Positions 16,479 through 26,153 of a stretch of 64,000 nucleotides of DNA are shown here, piece after piece. The notes under the pieces are model-generated. The model made no database searches and had not been told where the DNA came from. It worked only from the letters and a program-made list of their open reading frames with translations. A program made the position numbers and the translations under genes. Origin of the DNA: Dysosmobacter welbionis (GTDB lineage: Bacteria > Bacillota > Clostridia > Oscillospirales > Oscillospiraceae); contig NZ_CP034413.3 in assembly GCF_005121165.3 (NCBI RefSeq), positions 2,666,001-2,730,000 on the forward strand, given 5' to 3'. The first letter of the stretch is position 1, and every line of letters begins with the position of its first letter.

Positions 16479-17090
16479 ATGGCACTGGAATTTGATGAAC
16501 AGCTCTCCCGGCTGGAAAAGCCCAACCGCAATGAGATGACCAACAAGGAATATGCCGTCTTTAACGAGAACGTGGAGACCATGGAGAAGAACTGGGGCTT
16601 TATCAACAACCTGTTCAAGGTCCTGCCTCTGAACGCATCCCAGTACATCGGCTTCCTGGACTTCAAGGGATCCCTGTTCAACCCGGACACCTGCTACCTC
16701 ACCAACGCGGACAAAGAGATGATCGGCGTGGTAGTCTCCTCCATCAACTGCTGCTCCTACTGCCTGACCACCCACGGCGATGCGCTGCGGGGCTATACCA
16801 AGAATCCCATGTTGGTGGATAAGCTCTGCTACAACTTCCGCTCCGCCAAGGATCTGCTGACGGAGAAGCAGTATGCCCTGTGCGAGTATGCCTGGTATGT
16901 CACCAAGCACGCCGACGAGATCGACGAGACCCAGATCGAGAACCTGCGCAAGGCGGGCTTCAACGACCACGAGATCCTGGAGGCCGCCTTTGTGGCCGGC
17001 TTCTTCAACTACACCAACCGCTGGGTTTCTACCATCGCCCCAGTGGCCAATCCCGGTCACTTCAGCCACAACCGCAATTTCGAGGGCTGA
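16479..17090 (+). CDS. AhpD-like / carboxymuconolactone decarboxylase family protein
   Basis: Peroxidase-related protein of 203 residues in the AhpD/CMD superfamily. Seen: the redox motif NCCSYCLTTHG with C92-x2-C95-x3-H99, flanked by helices (residues 78-115), and a second helical half with ITEATFVAGFFNY-like IEAAFVAGFFNYTNRW (EAAFVAGFFNYTNRW at 167-181). Such proteins act as thiol-dependent peroxidases or as decarboxylases. RBS ACAGGAGG is close. The OYE gene begins four bases after the stop, so both are expressed together, and the pair probably works on one substrate or protects the flavoenzyme from peroxide. Confidence 0.85.
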   Translation: MALEFDEQLSRLEKPNRNEMTNKEYAVFNENVETMEKNWGFINNLFKVLPLNASQYIGFLDFKGSLFNPDTCYLTNADKEMIGVVVSSINCCSYCLTTHGDALRGYTKNPMLVDKLCYNFRSAKDLLTEKQYALCEYAWYVTKHADEIDETQIENLRKAGFNDHEILEAAFVAGFFNYTNRWVSTIAPVANPGHFSHNRNFEG

Positions 17091-17093
17091 CCC

Positions 17094-19042
17094 ATGGCGT
17101 ACAAAAAGCTCTTTGAACCTGGCCGCATCGGCGGCCTCACCATCCGGAATCGGGCCGTCATGTCCCCCATGGGCACAGACCTGGCGGACATTCGGGGCAA
17201 CGCCACACCCCGTCTGATCGCCTATTACACTGAGCGGGCCAAGGGTGGCATCGGCCTCATCATCAACGAGTACACCGGAGTGGACGACGTGGACTCCATC
17301 CCCACCCAGCACAACCTGCGGATGGCCCAGGACTACAACGTCCAGGAGGCGGAGGAGCTGACCCGCTCCGTCCACGCCTACGGCGCCAAGATTTTCGCCC
17401 AGCTCCACCACGGCGGCGCCACCTCCAAAAGCGCCTTCACCGGTCGGCAGAACCTGAGCCCCAGCGGTGTCCCCATGGCGCCCGGGGCGAGGTGCCCCGG
17501 GAGATGACCCTGGAGGACATCAAGCGGGTGCAGGAGAAGTTCATCGCCGCCGCCATCCGCTGCAAGAAGGCGGGCTATGACGGTGTGGAGCTCCACGGCG
17601 CCCACTCCTATCTGATCGCCCAGTTCTTCAGCAAGTACTACAACCGCCGCACCGACGCGTACGGCGGCTCCCTGGAGAACCGCTGCCGCTTCATCGACGA
17701 GATCATCGCCGGCATCCGAGCCAAGCTGGGGCGGTATCCCATCTCGGTCCGCATCTGCGGCGACGAGATGACCGACGAGCCCGGCTTCCTCACGCTGGAG
17801 GACGGCCTGGAGATCGGCCGCCACCTGGAGGCCCAGGGCATCGACTGCATCAACATTTCCAATGGCAGCTCCTGGAACGGCAACGCCAACTGCGAGCCCT
17901 TCTCCTACACCCCCGGCTGGAAGAAGCACGTGGCCAAGGCCTTCAAGGAGGCGCTGTCCATTCCCGTCATCGCCACCAACACCATCAAGGACCCGGATTT
18001 CGCCGAATCTTTGCTGGAGGAGGGCGTCAGCGACTTCGTGGCCCTGGGCCGCAGCCAGTTCGCGGACCCGGAGTTCATGAACAAGGCCAGGGCCGGCAAG
18101 CCGGAGAGCATCCGTAAGTGCATCGGCTGCATGTACTGCCGGGAGCGGCTGCTGGGCAACGCCATGCCGGTGGAGTGCTCCCTGAACCCCCGGCTGGGCC
18201 GGGAGTACCGCTACCGCTGGCAGGACCTCCAGAAGAACGGCAACAGCCGCCCCGTGGTAGTCGTGGGCGGCGGCCCCGGCGGCTTGGAGTGCGCCGTCAT
18301 CCTGGCCAAGCGGGGCTTCGCCGTGACGCTGCTGGAGAAGGAGGCCGCCCTGGGCGGCACGTTGAACATCGCCAAGCTGCCGCCCCACAAGGCCAACCTC
18401 CAGGACGTCACCGACGTGCTGGCGCTGGAGGCCAGGGAGCTGGGCGTCACCGTGAAGCTGAACACCGAGGCCACGCCGGAGACCGTGGCGGCCCTGCACC
18501 CCGTGGGGGTGTTTCTGGCTGCCGGTGCGCCGCCGGTGGTGCCGAAGTCCATCCCCGGCATCGACAAGGCCGTGCTGGCGGAGGACGTCATCCTGGGTAA
18601 GGCCCCTTGCACCGGCAAGGTGGTGCTGGTGGGCACCGGCCTGACGGGCCTGGAGTGCGCGGAGATGATCCTGGAGCAGGGCCACAGCCTCGCCATGGTG
18701 GAGATGAACCCCACCGTGGGCCAGGGGATTTTCGGCGTGGTGTTCAACGACATTTACAGCCGTATCAAGCCCTATGATCCGGAGGTCTACACCAGCCACA
18801 GGCTCACTGCCGTCACTGATACCGGCGTGACCGTGGAGGACATGGCTACCGGTGAGACCAAGACCATCGCCGCGGACACCGTGGTGCTGGCCATGGGCAC
18901 CCACAGCCAGGAGGCCATGGAGGCGTCTTACCGGGCCGCCGGACTGAACGCCATTCTGGTGGGCAGCGCCGAGATGCCGGGCCGCATTGCCGGTGCTACC
19001 CGGGATGGCTTTGAAAAGGCATGGGGCTTCGAGGCAGAGTGA
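17094..19042 (+). CDS. Old yellow enzyme/2,4-dienoyl-CoA reductase-type NADH:flavin oxidoreductase, frame broken at 17484-17487
   Basis: Multidomain FMN/4Fe-4S/FAD reductase, about 649 residues in total. Residues 1-130 read in one frame (KLFEPGRIGGLTIRNRAVMSPM, FAQLHHGG), the rest in the -1 frame from 17492 or slightly earlier. Seen in the rest: TIM-barrel end with GVELHGAHSYLIAQFF, Fe-S ligands in KCIGCMYCRERLL and VECSLNP, an FAD Rossmann motif VVVVGGGPGGLEC and an NADH motif VVLVGTGLTGLEC. One extra G in the four-G run at 17484-17487 restores PMAPGGEVPREMTLEDI. The family includes BaiCD/BaiH and 2,4-dienoyl-CoA reductases; the substrate is unknown. Confidence 0.88.
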
Positions 19043-19170
19043 TTTGGCAGGCTCCCCGGAAAGGGGCCGGAACGGGCACAGCGATTCCCGCATGATCCGG
19101 CGCACCGGGAATACCGGCAAATGCCGCTGTACATGAAGCTTTTTGGGCATTATTTCTAATCGCACACGGT

Positions 19171-19207
19171 AAAAGAGACCGGACAGATTTCTGTCCGGTC
19201 TCTTTTT
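19171..19207. terminator. Bidirectional terminator between OYE and cupin genes
   Basis: Perfect 14-bp inverted repeat (19173-19186 with 19191-19204) with an ATTT loop, A-run before and T-run after. It serves the converging OYE (+) and cupin (-) genes. Confidence 0.9.
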
Positions 19208-19227
19208 GGCAGGGTCAGGCAAACGGT

Positions 19228-19599
19228 TCAGCACCCGTTCAGGGGATTCACATCCCCCTCCGGCGGCACGATGCACAGGGCCATCAGCTGCCCCTTGCCG
19301 GTATTGCCGAAGTTGTGGCGCACGCCGCCGGGCACATGGACCCAGGTGCCGAACTCCAGGGGCACCCGTTCCTTGTCGATGAGGAAATAGCCCTCCCCCT
19401 GGATGCAGAGGAACCAGTGTGGCCAGGGGTGGGAGTGGACACTGCTCTCGGCCTCCGGCTCCAGAGTGAAGAGGCGCATCACATAGTCGTTCCAGAACCG
19501 GCCGTCAGGCCCGAAGACGATCTTCTTGGTGGAATTTTCAATGAAGTGTCCGCCGGTCACCACCGGCAGATCCCGGATGTTGCCGGAATACTCGCTCAT
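19228..19599 (-). CDS. Single-domain cupin
   Basis: Protein of 123 residues with a double-stranded beta-helix. Seen: VHSHPWPHWFLCIQGEG with H55, H57 and H61 and the Gly-rich turn of cupin motif 1, then motif 2 VHVPGGVRHNFGN with the last metal His. These residues form a metal site typical of small dioxygenases, isomerases or binding proteins. It faces the OYE gene across a shared terminator, so it is not cotranscribed with it. Whether it works with the neighbours is not shown. Confidence 0.85.
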   Translation of the reverse strand: MSEYSGNIRDLPVVTGGHFIENSTKKIVFGPDGRFWNDYVMRLFTLEPEAESSVHSHPWPHWFLCIQGEGYFLIDKERVPLEFGTWVHVPGGVRHNFGNTGKGQLMALCIVPPEGDVNPLNGC

Positions 19600-19655
19600 A
19601 GACAGATCCTCCCCTTATTTTGATAACCTCAGTATAGAATCTTTGGGTGGAAAAA

Positions 19656-20429
19656 TCAAGTGTTCTCCAGAGAGGCGGCATAGCGGAGCACGTTCTCCAG
19701 TACAAAGTCGGGAAAGCGGCAGTCCCTGCCGCACACCCGCGTGCGCTCCCGGGGCAGCCGGGGCAGCAGCTCCGCGTCCGGGATCAGGGCCAGGTCCGCC
19801 TGACGGAGCATGGGCACGTCGATGACGCTGTCCCCGGCGGCGATCACCCGCTCCGGGCCGAACCGCTCCACCGCCCGGCGGAGAGCGGTCCCCTTGTCGA
19901 TCCCCGGTGGAAAGAAATAGACCTTCCGGCCGGAGACCACCGCCTGGAGGGCGGAGCCGCCGCACCAATCCCGGGCCACGCGTTCCGCCGCCGGGATGTC
20001 CGGATAAGCGGCGTAGACGTACACACCCTCCACGCACCGCACGGAGGTGGCCCCGCCCTGCCGGGTCAGATGATCCAGGACCGCGGCCAGCGCCTCCCGG
20101 TGGTCCCGGACCAGCGCCTGGGACGCGGCGTACCACGCCCGGTCCACCTGACCGTCCCGCAGCAGGACGGCGCCGTTGGCGGTCAGGGCAATCCTGGGCG
20201 CCGTGCCGTCCGGCCACTGGATGCGCTGGTACTGCTCGATGGACCGGGTGGTGATGGGCAGCAGATGGACCCGCTGGACGACCTGGGGCAGCAGGTCTGG
20301 CGTCTCCCGGGTGAAGAAGCCCTGCTCGGCCCCGTTCAGACGCTCCACACACCGGTCCTCGGGCTGCCGGTGCCGGTGGGAGAAGAGGAGCGTGTTGTCC
20401 AGGTCGCTGGCAAACAGAATCGTTCCCAT
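19656..20429 (-). CDS. HAD-superfamily phosphatase of the Ter biosynthetic module
   Basis: Haloacid-dehalogenase type phosphatase, 257 residues, Cof/sucrose-phosphatase-like. Seen: motif I SDLDNTLL with nucleophile D9 and D11, motif II TTR near 60, conserved Lys in DKGTALRR near 180 and motif IV GDSVIDVPML near 200. It stops as the last gene of a minus-strand operon with the StiP/PELOTA and PRTase-TRSP proteins. In the Ter-linked system described by Anantharaman, Iyer and Aravind (2012), such a HAD enzyme dephosphorylates a proposed nucleoside-like metabolite. Substrate here is inferred. Confidence 0.85.
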   Translation of the reverse strand: MGTILFASDLDNTLLFSHRHRQPEDRCVERLNGAEQGFFTRETPDLLPQVVQRVHLLPITTRSIEQYQRIQWPDGTAPRIALTANGAVLLRDGQVDRAWYAASQALVRDHREALAAVLDHLTRQGGATSVRCVEGVYVYAAYPDIPAAERVARDWCGGSALQAVVSGRKVYFFPPGIDKGTALRRAVERFGPERVIAAGDSVIDVPMLRQADLALIPDAELLPRLPRERTRVCGRDCRFPDFVLENVLRYAASLENT

Positions 20430-20431
20430 GG

Positions 20432-21484
20432 CTATGTGTCCGCCAGGTCCCGGATCAGGCCGCAGGCCCGGTAGTTCTCCAGGGGATACTCCACCAGCTC
20501 CGCGCCCTTCTCCCTGGCCAGTTGGTAGATGTGCCCCAGATGGGCTTCGTCTCGGAGGCTGTGGACCAGCACCTTCCAGGGCACCCGCCGCAGCAGGACA
20601 CGGGTGGCCTCCCCGATGCTGGGCTTGATGAGATTGATGTCCCGGATGCCGAAGTCCGCCCCGATCCGGTGCACCTCCTCCAGTCCGGCCCGGCCGCTGC
20701 GCCGGGGCGGGGGAACGGCGTCGGCACAGGCGGGGAAATGGGCCTGGATGGTGTCGATGAACTGGTACGTCAGGTCCTGGTCCTTCAGCTCCCGGTAGAA
20801 GGCAGCGCCGTGAAAGTCCCCGGGGCTGATGATGTCGCCGCGGAGGAACGTCCGGCTCAACAGGCCGGACACGGTGGAGTTCAGGCAGGAGCTGGCGATG
20901 AGGAAATCGTCATGGGTGCCGCAGATGGCCGCTACGTTGGCCGGGTCCGACAAAACTGTCAGCCCCGGCGAGACGCCGGGGTAGTCCGTCATGGCTGCGT
21001 CCAGCTGCCGCTGGATGGCGCCCTTGCCGGTCCAGCCGTCCACGAACTGGATATCTCCAGGGGCGTGGCGGTTCAGGAGATAGGCCATGGCATTGCGGTC
21101 GATGCCCCGGCCCCGAATGATGGAGATGGTGTAATGGGGGAGGTCGGCACCGTACCGGCCTTGGAGATAGCGGCGGATCAGAATGCCGATGGGCGTCCCT
21201 GCCCGGGCCAGGGAGACCAGGGCGCACTGCCTTCCCCTGCTCTCCCAGATCTGCTCCGCCGCCCGGGCCACAGCCTCCGCTGTGATGCCGGCGTACCGCT
21301 CCAGGGCGTCGTGATAGGCGGCCAGATAGGCCGGGGAGGGCTCATACTCCAGGGGCAGCATCTCCGAGTAGTGGACACCGCTCTGGATCCTGGCCTCCCG
21401 CTCCCGGGTGCCCAGGGGCGTCACCAGGCCGGTGATGTCTTTCAGCAGGATGGTCACATCCTGACTTTGATATGTGCTGAACAT
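20432..21484 (-). CDS. StiP-family PRTase-like protein with C-terminal PELOTA RNA-binding domain
   Basis: Protein of 350 residues. The N-terminal three quarters match the StiP/PRTase_1 family (once named cysteine protease StiP): CALVSLARAGTPIGILIRR (about 86-104), the GRGIDRNAMAYLL loop and VDGWTGKGAI with its Gly-Lys, like a phosphoribosyl-binding turn. The C-terminal part (265-350), with the RVLLRRVPWKVLVHSL strand and the EKGAELVEYPLENYRACG end, matches the PELOTA_1 domain. It is three bases from the HAD gene and nine from the PRTase gene, so they are one operon. Probably acts in making or transferring a phosphoribosyl-type product; exact chemistry unknown. Confidence 0.87.
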   Translation of the reverse strand: MFSTYQSQDVTILLKDITGLVTPLGTREREARIQSGVHYSEMLPLEYEPSPAYLAAYHDALERYAGITAEAVARAAEQIWESRGRQCALVSLARAGTPIGILIRRYLQGRYGADLPHYTISIIRGRGIDRNAMAYLLNRHAPGDIQFVDGWTGKGAIQRQLDAAMTDYPGVSPGLTVLSDPANVAAICGTHDDFLIASSCLNSTVSGLLSRTFLRGDIISPGDFHGAAFYRELKDQDLTYQFIDTIQAHFPACADAVPPPRRSGRAGLEEVHRIGADFGIRDINLIKPSIGEATRVLLRRVPWKVLVHSLRDEAHLGHIYQLAREKGAELVEYPLENYRACGLIRDLADT

Positions 21485-21493
21485 AAGATCCTC

Positions 21494-22618
21494 TCAAATT
21501 CTGCAGAGATAGAGTCGGGGACAGCCCAGCTGCCCCAGGGCCGCCGCCAGCCGGGTGCAGGCGGTCCCGTCCACCGCCGCGGGCGCATCCGTCACCACCA
21601 GAGCGGCGTCATAGGCGGCTAGGTCATAGAGATATGTCTTCCGGTCCCCACCGTAGAAGCTGGGCAGCAGCACCCCGTTTCGGATGGGGTAGGCAGAGTC
21701 GGGGCAGATGCCGATGGGACTGCGGGTAGTGGCATGGCAGCGTACTGTGGCACAGAGACCCGTCTGCTCCGCCAGCGACCCTACCGTCAGGGCAGGATAC
21801 ATGCACTCTTCGGTCCCCAGCACCAGCAGGGCGCCCTGGTCCGGCAGCTCCTCCCGGAGGCGGGACAGCAGCTCTTCCGCGGCGGCGCGGCAGCAGTCCG
21901 TATAGCAGCCGACGGCCACACCACGGCGTGGGTCCGGCAGAGGCTCCGCCGTGTACAGCGTCCGCAGGTCCGGCAGGGGGCCCTGGGCAGGGGGAGCCGC
22001 CTCCTTTACAGGGATCCCGGTCACCATCCGCTCATAGTCTTGATGTTCCAGCCGCACCAGGCACTCACAGGCAATGCCGGCCTCTGCCAGCCTGGCCTGG
22101 TTCTCCGGAGAGACCCGGCTGAGGATGGACGCAGCTGCCAGCCGCCGCTCGCCCAGCCGGGGATACCGCTCCCGCAGCTGCTGGACCATGTTGATGAGGG
22201 TCCGCCCGGTGGAGAACTCGTCATCCACGAATACGATGGCGGGGCTGCGGTCGATCCAGTCCGCCAGCTGGTCGGCACAGAGCCGGTGCTCCGCTGCGTG
22301 GCTGTGCTCCTCCCGAAAGAGGATCCAATCTCCGTCCAACGCCTCCCGGGTGGTGTGGACATAGAGGCAGTCCGGCCCCAGCCGGGCTGCCACGGCGGCG
22401 CCGATGGCGGTGGCCGTCTCGGCAAAGCCGATGACCAGCCGGGCCTCCGGGTACTTGGCGGCCACCTGGTCCCCCAGGGCACCCATCATCTCCAGAGCCG
22501 CCGCGGGGCTCACAGGGATGTGCTTGGCCTGCAGGGGATTGACCAGCAGGTAGCTCCGCTTGGGGTTGTTGTATCGCTTGGCGATCCGCAGCGTGTCTGC
22601 GGCCGTATATGGGTGCAT
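21494..22618 (-). CDS. Phosphoribosyltransferase (PRTase_2) with TRSP domain
   Basis: Protein of 374 residues, started at the ATG at 22618 with GGGAGG upstream; a more upstream ATG lacks a site. Seen: the PRPP-binding loop VFVDDEFSTGRTLIN (129-143), a hallmark of orotate-type PRTases, preceded by FAETATAIGAAVA, and the C-terminal TRSP domain with its name motif TRSPIG (298-303). Both domains are always linked in the Ter-associated biosynthetic module. It is first in a three-gene operon with StiP/PELOTA and HAD. Expected to form a nucleotide-like intermediate from PRPP; not demonstrated here. Confidence 0.9.
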   Translation of the reverse strand: MHPYTAADTLRIAKRYNNPKRSYLLVNPLQAKHIPVSPAAALEMMGALGDQVAAKYPEARLVIGFAETATAIGAAVAARLGPDCLYVHTTREALDGDWILFREEHSHAAEHRLCADQLADWIDRSPAIVFVDDEFSTGRTLINMVQQLRERYPRLGERRLAAASILSRVSPENQARLAEAGIACECLVRLEHQDYERMVTGIPVKEAAPPAQGPLPDLRTLYTAEPLPDPRRGVAVGCYTDCCRAAAEELLSRLREELPDQGALLVLGTEECMYPALTVGSLAEQTGLCATVRCHATTRSPIGICPDSAYPIRNGVLLPSFYGGDRKTYLYDLAAYDAALVVTDAPAAVDGTACTRLAAALGQLGCPRLYLCRI

Positions 22619-22794
22619 TGCGGCACCCTCCCTTCGTCGTGTCATGAAATCGTGGTGAGACTTTGATTATAGCACAGCTTCCACCCCAAAGAAACCTCTT
22701 TCCCGCGCCTCGGCCATTTCAAATTGCGCCGCCGGAGAATCTGTGGTAAGATGGGAAAAACAACACCGCCGCGGCCGGCGGGGAGGAGCGCGCC

Positions 22795-23355
22795 ATGAAA
22801 AAGCTGCAATACAATTCTCCGGTGATCCTGACCTTTTTCCTGCTGTCCCTGGGTGTCCTGCTGCTGGACTGGATCACCGGAGGATGGACGACCCTGCACG
22901 CCTTCTGTGTCTACCGCTCCTCCCTGGCAGATCCGCTGTTCTATGTGCGGCTGTTCGGCCATGTGCTGGGCCACGCGGATTTCGACCATTTCCTGGGCAA
23001 TATGCTGCTGCTTTTGGTGATCGGCCCGCCGCTGGAGGAGAAGTACGGTAGCCGGACGCTGCTGGCCGGCATTCTACTGACGGCGGGGGTCTCCGGCATC
23101 CTGCAATGCGTGTTCTTCCCCGGCTCCGCCCTGCTGGGGGCCAGCGGCATTGTGTTCATGCTGATTATGCTGGCCTCCCTGGCGGGCATGAAGGACGGCC
23201 GCATCCCCCTGACGCTGATCCTGGCAGCGGTCCTGTATCTGGGGCAGGAGGTGTACGCCATGGTGGCCCTGCGGGACAACGTGGCCAACTTCATGCATCT
23301 GGTGGGCGGCGTCACCGGCACGGTATTCGGCGTGGTGCTGGCAAAAAGGCGGTGA
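22795..23355 (+). CDS. Rhomboid family intramembrane serine protease
   Basis: Membrane protease of 186 residues with about six helices. Seen: HADFDHFLGNM (H60, H65, N69), the catalytic GASG at 115-118 (S117) and the second catalytic H168 in NFMHLVGG followed by the GxxxG-type GGVTGTVFG. It cleaves helices inside the membrane. It stands alone on the plus strand between two minus-strand Ter modules, in the divergent promoter region of the PRTase operon. Rhomboids recur near such Ter genes in Clostridia to my knowledge; its substrate is unknown. Confidence 0.9.
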   Translation: MKKLQYNSPVILTFFLLSLGVLLLDWITGGWTTLHAFCVYRSSLADPLFYVRLFGHVLGHADFDHFLGNMLLLLVIGPPLEEKYGSRTLLAGILLTAGVSGILQCVFFPGSALLGASGIVFMLIMLASLAGMKDGRIPLTLILAAVLYLGQEVYAMVALRDNVANFMHLVGGVTGTVFGVVLAKRR

Positions 23356-23356
23356 A

Positions 23357-23397
23357 GAAAAAAGAGGCGGGCATTTTGGATGCCTGCCTCTTTTTTC
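23357..23397. terminator. Bidirectional terminator between rhomboid and P-ATPase
   Basis: Hairpin with A6 before and T6 after: AAAAGAGGCGGGCA pairs with TGCCTGCCTCTTTT around a TTTTGGA loop, one mismatch-type G-T pair. Works for both converging genes. Confidence 0.88.
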
Positions 23398-23400
23398 GGT

Positions 23401-26058
23401 TTACTTCCGTCCCACGATCACCTTGCGGAGGATGTCCACGGGGATCATGGTGAACGCCAGCAGAATGGCGGCAGCCCACCCGGCGGGCGGGAAGGGCACA
23501 CAGCTGAACATATTGCTGATCCAGCCGAATACCGGCACGGGGATCAGGGCAGCGTTGACGATGAACGCCTGCACCAGGACGATGATAACGAACACCCGCA
23601 TGAAACCGGGGTTCAGCTTCAGATCCTTAAAGATGTCAAAGCTGTCGCTGCGCACGTTGAAGGCGTTGAACAGGGCGCTCCAGATGAACAGCACGAAATA
23701 GGCGGAGAGCTTCTGCTCCGTGCTGGCAAAGAAGCTGTCAAAGAAAGGCACTTTCAGGAAGACAAAGCTCAACGCCGTCAGCCACAGGCCCATGGTGACG
23801 ATCTGGGCCATCATGGACTTGCTGACAATGCTCTCATCCCGGCGGCGGGGCGGCTCGGACATATACCGCTCCTGGGCGGGCTCATTGCCCAGCATGATGG
23901 CGCCCAAGCCGTCCATCACCAGGTTCACGAACAGCAGGTGGGTGACTTTCAGGGGCTCCTCCACGCCGAAGAAGGGAGCGATAGCGCTGACCACCACGGC
24001 GGCCACATTGATGACCAGCTGGAACCTGCAGAATTTCAGGATATTGTGGTAAATGGTCCGGCCGTACCAGATGGCGTCCTTGATGGACTTGAAGTTGTCG
24101 TCCAGGATGACGATCTTGCCGGCCTCCTTGGCGGCCTCGGTGCCGCTGCCCATGGCGAAGCCCACGTCCGCCCGCTTCAGGGCCGGGGAGTCGTTGACGC
24201 CGTCGCCGGTCATGCCCACCACCAGGTTCAGCTCCTGGCACAGGCGCACCATCCGGGACTTGTCCGTGGGCAGGGCGCGGGCGATGACCCGGATGCGGGG
24301 GATGATCTTCTTCACCTCGTCGTCGGACAGCTCGTTGAGCTGGGTGGAGGTCAGCGCCACATCGTCCCGGGTCCGCAGCAGCCCGGCCTCCCGGGCGATG
24401 GCCACGGCGGTCTCCAGCCGGTCGCCGGTAATCATGACCACCTGGATGCCGGCCTTCTGCACCTCGGCGATGGCCTCCCGGGCCTCGGGACGCACGTCGT
24501 CCCGGATGCCCACCAGGCCGATCAGCACCGTGTCGGCGTTGATGGCGTTCTCCGTCATCTCGCTGGGGGAGTAGCCGAAGGCCAGCACCCGCATGGACTT
24601 GCCTGCCAGCTCGTCGATCTTGGCGTTCAGGGACTCCAGGTCCAGGGGATGCTCGTCCCCGTCCAGGCTGAGGTACTTCTGGGCCACGGCCAGGAACTTC
24701 TCCGGCGCGCCCTTGTAGAAGGTGCGGCCCGCCCCGGCGATGTAGGCCTGGCTGAACTTATTGGCGGAGTTGAAGCTTTGGGATTTGGTGACGGCATAGG
24801 AGGAGACCTCATCCAGCTTGTGGAAGGTCTCCTGCCCCAGAAAGCGCATCAGCGCCTGGTCCGTGGCGTTGCCGCCCACCACGCGGCCGCTGCCGTCATA
24901 CATGGACTGGCTGTTCTTGCCGATGGCCAGATCGATCAGGCCCTTGAGCTTGGTTTGCTGGGCCAGTTGATCCAGAGGGATAGCCACGCCGTCTGCGGTG
25001 AAGAACTCCACCACCTCCAGGTGGCCCTTGGTAATGGTGCCCGTCTTGTCACTGAACAGGATGTTCAGGGAGCCGGCGGTCTCGATACCCTCCGCCTTGC
25101 GGACCAGCACGTTGTGGTCCAGCATCTTGCTGGTGTTCTGCATCAGCACCAGAGAGATCATCAGGGGCAGCCCCTCCGGCACGGCGCACACGATGATGAC
25201 CACCGCCAGGGACACAGCCTCCACGATGTCCTGGATGATGACTGGGGCTCCGGAGGAGAAGTACGCCGCAAACCCGCCGGCGGAGAGGATGAAGTAGCCA
25301 AAGTACATGATGGCGATAACCACGGCGCCGATGTAGCCGAAGCGGGAGATCATGTCCGCCAGCTTCCCGAGCTTCACCTTCAGGGGAGAGTCCGGCTCGT
25401 CGTCCTGCATCTCCTCGGCCATCTTGCCCATCATGGTGGCAAGGCCCACCTTGCGCACATCCAGCACGCCCTCGCCGTCAAACAGCACGGCGCCCCGGAA
25501 CAGGGAGTGGGCGTCCACGAAGGTGTCGCCGGTGATGTCCTCCGGCAGGGGGAAGGACTCGTCCGCCGCGGTCTTGGGGCATTCCTCCGCCTCGCCGTTG
25601 AGGGCGGAGTTGTCCACCCTTAAAGTTCCGTGGATCAGCACGCCGTCCGCCGGCACCTTGTCGCCGGACTGGAGCAGGACCTTGTCCCCCACCACCACGT
25701 CATCCACGTCGATGACGGTGACCAGACCGTTGCGGTAGACCTTGCACTGATCTTTTTTGGTGCTGTCCTTCAGCTGGCGGTACTTCGTGTCGCTGGCCAC
25801 GCCGGTCTTGGCGGAGACGAATGCCACGATCAGCACGGCCACGACAGTGCCGATGGGCTCATAGATCTCCGCATAGCCCAGCACACACATGACGATCATC
25901 AGGGCCGCAATAGCCAGCAGGATCCGGATCATGGGGTCCTTGAACGTCTCCTTGAACTCCGCCCAGAAGGTGGTGGGTTCGGAGTCGGGGATCACATTGG
26001 ACCCGTATTTTTTTCGGGATTCCTCAACTTGTTTGTCAGTCAGTCCATTAAAATGCAT
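23401..26058 (-). CDS. P-type calcium-transporting ATPase (PMCA/SERCA-like)
   Basis: Cation pump of 885 residues when started at the ATG at 26058 (an ATG at 26070 is also possible; neither has a good site). Seen: helices M1-M2 near 45-90, actuator motif SALNGEAEE in place of the usual LTGES, the M4 Ca-site motif PEGLPL at 294-299, phosphorylation motif FSDKTGT with D337, KGAPE in the nucleotide domain, hinge TGDGVNDSPAL, and six C-terminal helices. It lies directly after three TerD genes. TerD proteins bind calcium, so a calcium pump in the same operon fits a metal-stress role. Confidence 0.93.
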   Translation of the reverse strand: MHFNGLTDKQVEESRKKYGSNVIPDSEPTTFWAEFKETFKDPMIRILLAIAALMIVMCVLGYAEIYEPIGTVVAVLIVAFVSAKTGVASDTKYRQLKDSTKKDQCKVYRNGLVTVIDVDDVVVGDKVLLQSGDKVPADGVLIHGTLRVDNSALNGEAEECPKTAADESFPLPEDITGDTFVDAHSLFRGAVLFDGEGVLDVRKVGLATMMGKMAEEMQDDEPDSPLKVKLGKLADMISRFGYIGAVVIAIMYFGYFILSAGGFAAYFSSGAPVIIQDIVEAVSLAVVIIVCAVPEGLPLMISLVLMQNTSKMLDHNVLVRKAEGIETAGSLNILFSDKTGTITKGHLEVVEFFTADGVAIPLDQLAQQTKLKGLIDLAIGKNSQSMYDGSGRVVGGNATDQALMRFLGQETFHKLDEVSSYAVTKSQSFNSANKFSQAYIAGAGRTFYKGAPEKFLAVAQKYLSLDGDEHPLDLESLNAKIDELAGKSMRVLAFGYSPSEMTENAINADTVLIGLVGIRDDVRPEAREAIAEVQKAGIQVVMITGDRLETAVAIAREAGLLRTRDDVALTSTQLNELSDDEVKKIIPRIRVIARALPTDKSRMVRLCQELNLVVGMTGDGVNDSPALKRADVGFAMGSGTEAAKEAGKIVILDDNFKSIKDAIWYGRTIYHNILKFCRFQLVINVAAVVVSAIAPFFGVEEPLKVTHLLFVNLVMDGLGAIMLGNEPAQERYMSEPPRRRDESIVSKSMMAQIVTMGLWLTALSFVFLKVPFFDSFFASTEQKLSAYFVLFIWSALFNAFNVRSDSFDIFKDLKLNPGFMRVFVIIVLVQAFIVNAALIPVPVFGWISNMFSCVPFPPAGWAAAILLAFTMIPVDILRKVIVGRK

Positions 26059-26153
26059 GATTGTTACACCCATTCGCTGCGGGAAGGGGGGCCTGCGCAC
26101 AGCAGACCCCTCCCGCGGTTCAAATTTTCAATATCTTTTTTTGGGGCCGCCGC

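Noticed and set aside
17378-19276. Minus-strand open frame of 632 codons over the OYE gene
   Set aside because: Antisense to clear catalytic motifs; His/Gly/Val-rich shadow.
23380-25623. Plus-strand open frame of 747 codons over the P-ATPase
   Set aside because: His/Gln/Gly-rich antisense artefact; the minus strand has all P-ATPase motifs.
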